The position numbers and the translations under genes are program-made. This document shows, in pieces, positions 18,801-30,800 of a DNA stretch of 34,150 nt (its first letter is position 1; every line of letters begins with the position of its first letter). The DNA is from Candidatus Omnitrophota bacterium. GTDB taxonomy: Bacteria; Omnitrophota; Gorgyraeia; Gygaellales; Profunditerraquicolaceae. The stretch is taken from NCBI GenBank assembly GCA_016214325.1, contig JACROS010000012.1, forward strand, positions 1 to 34,150, read 5' to 3'. The notes beneath the pieces are model-generated. The model saw nothing but the letters and a program-made list of their open reading frames with translations. It did not search any database and was not told the origin of the DNA.

Positions 18801-21800
18801 ACGCTTATTGCCTAAAACATATTCGGTAAGTGCCTTAACCAAAATATCTTCTGCTTGTGTTTTATTGCCAAGGCCTGCCAAACACCTTGCCCGGTAAGTT
18901 AAAGCCAAAACTTTTAAATTCTTGGTAAGCGGCAACTTTAACAATAAGCTTAACGGCTCAAGCGCCTGAGCATACTTAGCCTGAAACATTCTTGCCTCGC
19001 AAAGGGCAATAAGAAAAATCCCAAAGTCAGGGCTATATTTTAGCAGATTATTTGCTACATTCTCCGCCTCAACATATTTTGCCTGATCCCTTAATAAAAG
19101 AAAATTTGCATAAGTTAGGCTTAGAGAAATCTCCCCAAATAAAGCATTGTTACAATTAACCACGAGGGTATTTCTTGCCATGAGAAAATTATCATAAGCT
19201 TTTTTACTGTCTCCTGACTGCAGATAGCAAACCCCAAGGCTCTGATAAACTCTTGCCCTGATTAATTCATCAATTATTAGCATTCTTGTAATGCGTTCAA
19301 AACAACCCACGGCCCCAGTAACATTTCCCTGGCCAAAAAGTTGATACGCCTCAATATACAACGAGCGGATATCTTCTAATTTAAACGCAATACCGTCACC
19401 ACCAGCTACTCTGGCGACAGGAAGATTGGCGCGAGAATCCAATGCAGAAAACAAAACTGCAGGCTGAGGCAAACTTCTAAATAGATTATCCTGACTTATT
19501 GCTTGCTTAACTGCGCTAGAAGAAACCGGCTTAGAGCAATCAACCTTAGGAATAATAATTAAGGTAACAGCTTTCTTGTTCTTGATATCATTATAAGCCC
19601 GCACTTTCCAGCCATGTTCTTTAGCTACATTATAAATTGTCTCTCCTCCAATTCCTGAATGCCCAACAGAAGAGTCTCCGGTTGAACTTCCTTTCACAAA
19701 TACTAACTGCCTATTAAGCTCTGCGTCTATTAACAACATTTCCTTAGAATATTCTCCGCTGTTGCTATATTTAACAACAATTGTCTTTGTATTTTCATAC
19801 AAAGCTAGAATAATTTCCCCAAACTGCCCCGGGATTGCCTTTAATCCATTCTTTCCCAAATTGCGCATCAATAAATCCAGATGATGCCTATTCACCCAAA
19901 CCACTGTTTCCGGACTAACACAACTAATAAAACTAAAAATAAAAGTCTTCTTATTTTTAGCTCCTTTAGGAGTTCTTCTGTTTATACCTGTTTCTTCTCC
20001 TTCTTCATTAACATTCAGGTTTTGACCGACAACAATTGTTGCCCTCATTAAATCAGCAAGAAAATAAGGTTCTTTACTTACCTTGTCCTCTAAAGGAAGA
20101 GTAATCCTTCTTTTTTGATAACTCCTACGCAAAGCATCAAAATGTTCTCTAAGTCCAGCCTCAATAAAATAACCATCATTTACAAGCATATTTACAATAT
20201 CTAAACGGTTTCTAACCCATGTTTCATCCTTGATATCATCAATCTTTATTCCACCAACCATTTCCCGCAACCTAACCAACGCCCCCAGAATAACTGAATC
20301 ATAATAATAAAACATTAAGTCTAAATTTGAACTTTCAGGAGCAAGTTTTGTAATAGTGTTAAGGTTGCGATAAAGCTCGCTCAAAGCATCAAACAATCCC
20401 GCCTTTATTGAAGACTTATCTGCAAAATACATCTGAACATAAGTACGGTCCGTTCCTATAGGAGCCACATAATCATGCCTGATTTTCCTTAAAATCTCTT
20501 TTATTTCATTTATTTCTTTCTCATTAAGTTGCCTTGAAAAAACAAAGAAACGACAATAAGATAAAAATGCCCTAAGAGCAGAAATAATTATATTGAAATA
20601 CTTTTTAGCTAATAAAACTAGATTTATTTTCTTCTCAAATACTGGACTTGAGGCCAAAGAACCGTGAAGTGCTTTATTAAAGTCTTTAGTAAGTGGCATA
20701 ATAAGAGGGAGAAAATTATTTAAGTCCCGTTGCAAAGCTGCAAATGTCCCCCACCAGCCACGGAAGGTAAGACTTTGCCGTAAATACTTTGCCTTGCAAC
20801 GGGATATAAACCAAGAAAAAACCTGAATTGCCACTTTTCCAAACTGCGGACACATTTCGCTGATACCAACAGCCCCAACCACCGCGCCTACGGGACTAGA
20901 TGAAGCAGAATGAGTTTTTCCTGCTCTTAAAGACAGCGCCACTCCTCCAATTGCTAAAACCACTCCTGCAGCAGCTATCGGATGAGGAAACTGCAGATTT
21001 AAAATACTTGAGAAAATCAAAACAAAAGCCGGAGAGGTATTAGTGATACTTTTATTTAAAGAAGTATCCAGATAATCTAAGGCATAATAACTTAAAATCA
21101 GGGTAACCAAACTTAGAGCAGTTATCATTAATATTGGAAAATTAAAGATTACAATATTCCCACCCACAAACACCTTTGCCAAGATTCCCATGATGGGAAA
21201 GGACACAAAATATGCCCAAGCCAACAATTTGCTCACCGGAATAAAACTTCTGGTTTTCTTTTTAATGATCTCTGATACAGCATAGGTAAATGCTGAAGCC
21301 ATTACCAAATACACACCTATTGAACTTATCTGCGCGACAACGGCTTTATCCGCAGAAAATACTGAAACAGTGATTACTCCTGCTACAGCCATAAACACAC
21401 CGATCAACTTCTTAAAGGTTAGCAATTCCTTCACAAACAACGGGGCAATAAATACCAAAAATATCGGAGAACTTTTAACAATTACTTCATTGATTAATAC
21501 AGAATTATATTTCAGGCCAAAATAGTACAACGGGGATGATAATATCTGGGAGAAGAATATACCTAAACAAATAGTAAATAGTTCCTTCTTTGATGCTTTG
21601 GCCTTGGCAATGTTTGAAGCAACGCTCGCTGGCTTTACTAATTCTTTCAAATTAACCAGCATCCGATACGCAAACAACATTATAAAAGCATATAAATAAT
21701 AGCTAGTCTGAATTACTAACTGCTCTACACCAGAGTTAGTTAGATATTTCCCAAAGAAGGGCTTAACCGCTACTAACGAAGCACAAAGTAAGGCCATAAT

Positions 21801-24800
21801 TACACCTTTTTGCTTGGGGGTAAGCCTTAATGCGCTAGATGATGATCCGCAATAATCTATTATTTCTGGAGAAATAACCTTAATTTCAAAAGTTGCGTTA
21901 AAGACTTTTCCTGGACCTAAAATTATTGGAGTTGCTTCTTGGTTACTCTGTAGATTAAAAACATTGGTTGCAGAAGTCTGCGGTTCAAGACAAACCGCAT
22001 CTTTATCTTGAGGGACATATAAAACCAGATGTTGAAATGCTGTACCTTGAGTTAAAACAATGCTGGTTTCGGAAGGTTTGTGAAACAATGTAGAAACAAT
22101 CTGCTTCTTTTCTAACGAAAGGCCCGTGAGCACATCATCGTAAGTTCTATCTCCAATTAGTTGCAGATGTCTTAAATCAAATTTTGTGTCAAATACGCTT
22201 CTAGGTGATCCTATTGGCAATTGATTTTCTGTAGGCCAATATTTATTAGCGGGAATTTCTAACTGCCAATTTGTTTTATCAGGGGTATTAAACCATGGAT
22301 GAAAAGCTAAACTCATGATCATCGGTTCCTGATCAAGATTTGCAACATTTGTTTCTATGATTAGGCGGTTTGCCAGCAAGGTATATCTTACGGTTATTTT
22401 TGACCTGCCAAAAAATTGTTTAATCGCTGGATAATCATTAGTGTCTAAAGAAAGTTGAACGAAATTTCTATTTTCATTTAAAGGTGGAACCTTCCAAGCA
22501 ACATACCTAGCCATGCCGTGATAGATATTACCTTTGCCATCGTCTTTTGTCCCTGGGACACTTCGCAGATCTATTTCTCTTCCCTTAAAACTAAATCTAC
22601 CTCCTGCAATACGGTTAGCAAATGGCCAAAGAACAGGAATCCCGCCTGATTGATTAATATCAGGACAATACAATATCTGCTGGCCGCCGACTCTAAAGGA
22701 AATTATCGTGGCTCCTCTTTCAGGAACCACCTCAAATGAAGAAAAGTTATTAATTGATTTTAATCTAATAACTTTGTATCCCTGCTGGGTAAATTCCTCT
22801 ACGCTGCTGCTGGCTGAAATCTTAAAAATATAAGCCCTTGGCCCAGGCAAAACATTGATTACCTTCACTACTTTATAACCAAGAATCACATCACCCTCTA
22901 TAAACTTAGCCCCTAAAAACGGCCCGACGACAACCGGAATATTATTTTTAGCTGCCTTAGCTAAGATTTCTTCGGAGCTTGCTCCATACCAAGGAGAAGC
23001 ATTGTCGACTTCAAAACCAAGCTTATTTAGCTCGGTATACAAATACCAAACATTGCCTGCGCAGCTATTCTCAACACTATCAATTCCTCTACTAATAGTG
23101 TGGCCTACATTTGCCGTGCTCCAGACCTTACTAACAGGCAGATTTAAAGCAACAACCGCCTTAACCACTAGCCTCCAATCCGGCCAGTAATATCTGTTTA
23201 TATAAACCATGGCTTTTGAATGCATTGATAAAAATGCAACCAGCAAAATTACAGCAGAATATTTATATATCTTACTGGTATTATTAAGCAGGCTTCTTAC
23301 TCGATTTAACGCCATACCTCCGAGTATTGAAGCAAATATACTTACCATATACAAATTCTTTTCCATAGTCAAAGTATTGGCGCTATGAATATGATAAACA
23401 ACTATTAAAGAAGCGGCACCAGCAAGAAAAACAAGATTTGTAATCTTACGGAATGATTTTAATTTAATCGAATCAATTAAATAAATTACAAATCCTAATA
23501 CTGCGAATAAAGATAGCACTGGAACTGCTAAAAAAGACTTAATCAGAATGGTTAATGCGCCCTGCCAAACACTGAGCTTGGCTCCATCATTAACAGCATG
23601 CCCAACAGCAGCTAAAATATGGTCATAGCTGGATAACCAATATGCTCCTGTTAATATTCCAAGCGGCAACAAAAAGCTAACAAACACCTTGGCTTTATTC
23701 TTGTTTAACGCACTAGAATAAATTGCATAAAATACTGCAGGCAAAATAAACATCTGCAGCATATAACGAGTAATTGCAGAAAGTGCCAAGAGGCTAGCGG
23801 CTAATAATAGCGATTTATTTTGGTTTTGGGTTATGCCTTTTGCTAACTGCCAGAAACCACAAGCATAAAGCATAAAAGCAAAAGCATCATAAGTCCCGAT
23901 GCTGCTGACAAATAGAACAGGAAACGAAAGAGAAAATAATAATGTGCTAAAGAAAGGGGATTTGTTATCTTTTACTACAAGCTCATTAGAAAATATCTGG
24001 GAAATTTTATAAATAAAACCAGCGGTTAAAACACCCAACATCAAATTCATAACGCGCACAGAATAAATGCCACATATTTTACTTACTAAATAAGCAATGG
24101 AAGGAAAAATAACTCCATTTCCGGTCATGTAGAAAAGATTTCCGGTTTTCTTTACAATGGTTATAGCAATGGAGATAAACGACTCATCAATAAATGGGGG
24201 GCTAAAAAGGCAAGTTACTCCTAAAACAAAGAATGTTGCTAAAATAGCGAGAGTTTCCGGCGGGCCGCGGGAGAAAATACTTTTGCCGAATATAGCGCTG
24301 GAAGCTGCTGCCTTGCTATTATCACCAAATACAGACAATAAGACAACTTCCTTCTGTCCTAGATTAAATTCTAAAGCACCTTTTTGCTTAAAGTTTAATT
24401 GCAACACGCTTGAAACAAATAAATACACAACTTCAGCTCCAAACGCTACGCCTACCGGAGAACTAGAATTAACAAGGAACAATAGTTTGCTCTCAAAACC
24501 GACTTTGTCACCTCTAATAAGTTTTACGCAAAGATCATTATAATCATTTCTGTTAAACTCCTGAACAGATAATCTTTGCAAATATCTATCAAATAGTTTA
24601 TTTACAAGAGATATCCTATAATTAGTTTCGCTTTTTATAATAAAATAAAATATAAACAGCGAATGATCAATAGCATGTCCTAATAAATTCTTATCTAATG
24701 GATCAACGATTTTCTCAAATACTATGCTATTAATTGTAAAAACTACTGCCCAAATAAGGATTAGAGTGCCAATAAAACTATATTCATCTCTATCGTAGCT

Positions 24801-27800
24801 CAAATCAAGAATATTTTCTCGGACAAAAATATAAGACCTTAGAATAAAAGGTTTATTCTGCTGAATTGAAACTAAGTTATATCTGCTATCAAAATTATAC
24901 GCAACATAAGCAACAAATATCGGAAGAGAAGATATGAATAGTAATTGCCCTGCCAAACAAATTCCAGCTATTAAAAAGAATGCCGAAGTTATTATAAATT
25001 CTCTCTTAGCAATTTCTCGATCATACGCATTTCTTAATTCACAATATGGACCTTGATTATAAGAACTAATATTAACATTTAAAGATGAGCTGGATTGTAA
25101 TGTATTCTCCGGCGGGCCGCGGGAGAAAATGCTTTTGCCGAATATAGAACTGACAGTAGAAGATCGGCTTATCCGAAGATCATAAACAGGACTAGAAGTT
25201 TTGATTATCAAGGCGGTTTCCTGCAATTCCGCCATTTCTACAAGACTACGAGTAGAATGTAATACACCAGCATTAGCATCAAAAAGATAGCCCCTTATCT
25301 TATTAACCTTACCTGAAGCAGTTTGTAATGTACGAAAAACAAAAGTATCCAAGAATAAATTGCTGGCCATAACCAAATCTACACCTTCATACATGAATTT
25401 ACCTAGTAAAACTAACTCTGCGATAACCGAAAGATTAAAATAATCTCCTTTTAATAAAAGCGACTTTTGGCCATCTTCAGAGTTAAACTTTAAACCATCA
25501 ACAGTAAACACATTATCTTGCTGCTCATAAACCCTGATAAGCATTTTCTTTCCGTCTGGACGGGTAAGAACCAAGGGATAAACCTCGCGGTCATCACGGC
25601 TTTTAGATGCACGCCAACCAAGAATATTACCAATTCTTAAAGGCATGTCATGCCAAAAACCGAATCTTGTTCTTAACAGCGATAGCAGAGCTGTGCGATT
25701 ATTGGGAATAATAACGTGCTGTTCATTCTTTTCTACGCAGTTATCAAAATCTCTAAATTCAGCGGTATTGTTTGGATAATAAACATTATTTATTGAACCG
25801 CGCCTATTATTTTTTGCTGTATGCTGCACAACCAGCTTTCCACCGCTTCCTGACAAAATTATTCCATCTGGCCTAAGTTCAAAAACAACAAAATTATCCT
25901 CATTGTCTTTGTCACTTATAACCATAAACCGAGAGTTATGCGTCATATCTCGATAAATATTAAGCCGATTTACTCCAGTTGTCCTATAATAAGACGCGAG
26001 AGACAATATATCGCCACCAAAAATAATATTTCTGGAATTGTTGGTTTCCACAGGAATACCAACTTTCTTAACCAACTGAAATATTGCTTCTTTTCTGAGC
26101 TGTCCAAATTCATGCGGAATGCCTAAACATTGATCTCTAAACGCAATAAATGCTTCGGTCATATCAATAAGCATGGCTTCTTTATTTTGGCCCTTTGCCA
26201 CTTCACTTATGATATTATTATTACCTAACTGATATTCTAAAATTATTTTTCCACCTTCATCGCGCAGAATTATTTCATTTCCCCGGTCAGCAATTTGATA
26301 AAGCGCCATTGTTTCAGCGTTTACTCTTGGGCCACCGATGTTTCTTACGGCAATTCTTTCAAAAAGCATATCAGGAATATAAATTCTTACATCGCTAAAT
26401 CTGAAACTTCTCTTAATGCCTTCATCGGTAAATTCAGCTGTTGTGGCCATACCTAAACCAATTGCAGTTAAATTATTTTTTCTCATCCAGGTATATAAAG
26501 CCGCCAATTTTCCGTGAGATGTTGAAGCAGTAAAACCAGGCATTTGTAATACAACCTCGGTAGGAGTAGGAGCGCGGCCAAACTCATCATGAAATCTAGC
26601 AATAATATCAGCGATCTCGGCTAATCTTTCTTTCCTAAGAACATCCGCTTTTGCCCGTCTTGTAGCAACGCTTCTTTGCACTGCTAAGCTGGGAGTTTTT
26701 CTTGTTGTTGAATCATACCTAATTGCGCTGGAAGCTGTTGTGCTGATATTTTCAGCGAGGTTTGATAACAAAACAACGCGTTCCTGGCTAGCGTGCCACT
26801 CTAAAACAACGCTAAATTCCCTGCCGAAACGGCTGAGCACTTTCCCTAATAAACTTTGGTTAATCTGATGCAGGGTGAAATTAATATTTAATTCTTTTAT
26901 CAAGGCAGTCAAATATCGGCTCAAATCCTCAGTATCCTTTGACCTTGTTTCTTCGCAAATATTAATCGGCTGATTAGTTTTAAATCCAGAATACTTGATA
27001 AATACTCGTTCATATCTATTGGCTTGAGCAGAATTTTCCCTTTGACGATTATCAATTAAACTAATTAAATACACGAGGGTTTCTAAATCAAGGGTTGTCT
27101 TTATTTCCAAATGCTTGGTTGTTGTTAATGCTGGGCGGCATAGTTCCGCTACTTTTGAAGCCACTCCAGAATATCTCATTTCCGGACTTAAAAACATATC
27201 TTCAATAATAAAGATACTCTTCTCCTCTGAAAAACGGCCCCTAAAATACCCTCGATCTCCTCTTGAAGTGCTGGCGATAATTTTAAAAACCGTAAATCCT
27301 TCTTTATTTCCAAAAAATACTATTTCTAATCTACAGTCTCTTGTGCTGGATTGTTTCTTAAAACTAACCAGCCTGGATAAAATTCCATTTGGTGACTTGC
27401 TTGGAAAACGTATTTCAACTTCTTTACCCATCCAGCTTCCAAACTGCTCGCTTAAATTTCTTGCCAGCCCTTGGGCATTATCATGATTCACTGCAGAAGA
27501 ACTGCTCCTACCTGCCACCAGCGCGCCAACTGGGCTTGAAGAGAATCTCCTAGATAATTCTCCTTTTAATAAACGCATTACTGGAACAGGGCGATAATCG
27601 GAATAAGCCAACAATGTCATTACTTCTCTAACAAACAAACTCTCAATAAGTTCAAATAATTTACTCGTGGCTAAAACCTCTGTGCCTAATCCGCATTCTT
27701 GAGACCAAAACCAATCTGCCAAGATATTTTTTCCAATAGCATCTGAGTAAACACGCTTACTATCATCTGCTGTTTTCTCACCAGAAAATACCGTTATTCC

Positions 27801-30800
27801 TTTAGTCAATAAAAATGGGAATCCAACTCCTGAAGGAGACATTTCATCATCACTAGCTAATACCAAATCTCTCTCATCTGGGTTAATACTAACGCTAGAA
27901 ATCAAATCTTCAACTGCAGTTCCTTTATGCACATCTGCACGCGTTAAATCGATGCTACCAGATCCTCCATCTTTTATTACTAATGGGCAGTGACCATCAG
28001 CCTCAAGAATGCTATTTGCATAATCAACGAGAAGCTTAATAATTCCACTTATTATTTCTCTCGCAGAATTTCTTTTTGCAAACTTTGCAGATGGGAACAC
28101 TGGTTTTAAAGTAGCCTGCACCACTTTATTTCCACCAATATCTTGGCGCAAATCAATAAATGGCCAGTTTTTGTCTTTCTTTAATATCGCTTCTGCTGTA
28201 TTGGGGTCTAATTGCGCAGTTAATTTTTCTACATATTCTTTGTCTTTCTTCGTCTGTGGATCCCAAGATAGAATGGTAATAAAATCAAGTAATATACTAT
28301 TAATATTATCTAATATATATTGAATTACATCGACACCGTACTGTTTAAATAAAAACTCATTGGCCTCTTTTGCAACCCCATCATACAACGAATCTTTAAT
28401 TAATCTTTTAAGAGTATCCAATTCTTTACTATCTAGCAAACAGCGATTATTCCTAATCGCTGTTAAAACTGACTCCCAAATCTTCCTAACATTATCAACA
28501 ATACCAAAGACGATAACCTTTAACTGCTCTTCGCTTAATGCCCTGGTATAATTCTCATCTCCTATATACTTTCCAGAAAAAATATCAAACCTTGCCTTTA
28601 CACCAGCACCATTAGCATAAATATAAAATCTTTCCAACAAAGAAGGATAAATTAACTCTGTCAAGGAACGACCAAACTGTTTTTGAAATTCATTTCCAGA
28701 TACTACTGCATATGTAATCCCAAAAATAAGCAATAAATTAATATGAAATAACATCCCTGCATCTATGTTTCTATCTGGCATTGCAGTAGTTAAATCCATA
28801 TCTGCAGCGATTATAGAACGGCTAATGATTTTCATCCCAGCAATAATTCTATCATCAACATGAGTTAATCCAGACCTATCAACAAATAGCCCATGCAAGA
28901 CTTGCTCGCCTTTCTTAAAAACAAAAGTTAAATTATCGTTATCAAATACCAGCTCAGTATCTGCAATCGCCAGAACAATAAATAATGCCACATAGTGAAC
29001 CTGATCTGAACTAATACCAAAATTGTTGAGAGCTGAAAATAAGCTATGCAAACCATTCAAAAGGGTTTCTTTGTTTTTTTCATTTTGTAAACGCGCAATT
29101 ATTTCTTTGGTAGCCCTCCAGCTAGAATAAATCTTTGCTTCTCTGGACAAAGAAACAGCTTCTTTTAAAGCAATTCCTTTTCTGCGTAAGAACAAATCTG
29201 GATCTTTCTTTACCATTGCTTCTACGGATAATCTCTGCTCATCAGCACTCCTCCAGTCTTCAATACCGTTAATCAACCCAGCAAGAGAATGCTCTAACGC
29301 TTCTACATTATGAAACCTACATAAATCATGATTCCGAGTAATCTCATTCAAAATACACAACATCTGAGCATAAATTGCTTTCTTAACTAGCTCAACATTT
29401 GCTGGATGCAAGAATAATTGCAGAATTGCACTAGCGTATATTTTATTACCTTCTGGGCCAACAATCCCAGAAACAAGCTCCTCCAGTTGGAAAAATTTAA
29501 AGTTCATTACTGTTTTAACCGGGTTATTTACATCAAAAAGTTCTTGCAACTCCGCAGCATTTAGAACATAAACATATTCAATTGTACATTCCCGGTTATC
29601 CACATATTTAGATGACCCATAAAATACACCAGCAGCATCATAATGCGGCTTACCAACAAACCCAGATCTAACAATCTTTCTTCTGCCAATTTTATTATCT
29701 AAAAGAATAAACCCATTTCTCCTTGGGCAAGAAAGTCCGGTATCAGTACGAAATATTCTTACTGCTGCATCTAAATAATCTTCATCTACATTTAAATGCC
29801 CCGTTGCTGAAGTATCCAACATGCCAAAACGATCATTACGCGTCAGCACAAGAATTTCTCCTGCTTCATTAGATGCAGTGACATGCACAGAAGTATGCCA
29901 TTTCCCCTGACTATGCGCGATATCCCAGCGTACGTTTTCTGCTGTGATTTCTCCAGTTTGCGGATCAACCACATTTAAGAGATGATTTAGCTGATAGGTA
30001 CCTTTTAATATTTCATCTATAAACATCTGTATCCTATTATATAAATCATTCATTTCCCCAATCTCTTTTTTGTGCTTAGGGATACTGGCATCATAATATG
30101 CTGCTGCCCTAGAAAATAAAGCCAATGCTTGTTCGATCTTGCCATCGCAAAACTCACTAAAAGCTACCTCAAACAAAGATTGCATTCTTGCGCATAATAC
30201 AGAAGACTTATCGTTAAGCACAGAAGAACTGGAATTCATTACCACCAGCGCGCCAACTGGGCTTGAGCACATATTGCCGCTATTTGCTAAATCAGCATCT
30301 AAATCACAACAAAAATCTGACATTATTGTTCCTAAGGCCCCGCGATAAACAGAATGATCAAAATCAACCCCCAGCACTTTGCTATAAACTTTAGCAAATT
30401 TAAGCGCAGCAGTGCGTGCATCTACAATAGGAAGCATTCTTCCGGCATTATGCATAATTCTTAATATCCCATTTGGACATTCTTGCATGTATTTTAAAAC
30501 TAATGCTACCCATCTTTGATTTGGATACTGCGATATCTCATAAATGTGCGTACCTTCTAAAGAATACATATGGGCGTAGAATCTTGCTGACAAATCCTCG
30601 AGCGCTAGCTGTAAACGAAATGGAGAAAACGACTCAAACAAATAACCATTGCCATCTTCACCATGATGCAAAACATTAACAATCTGTTGCACCGGCCCCC
30701 CGGTATAACTTGAAACCACAACATTATAAGCAATCATATCTTTTTTGTCTTTCATGCCAGCAGCTTCGTAAGGAGGTATTGATGTCTGTAAAGACGCCTT

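Noticed and set aside
20725-20804. The inverted repeat as a transcription terminator
   Set aside because: 58-nt loop, no U-tract, and internal to an open frame.
13700-30330. Repeated FCCDL/FCCA peptide (SDFCCDLDAD, STFCCDLSIL, IDFCCANAI)
   Set aside because: Short, flanks unrelated, contexts differ; treated as coincidence.
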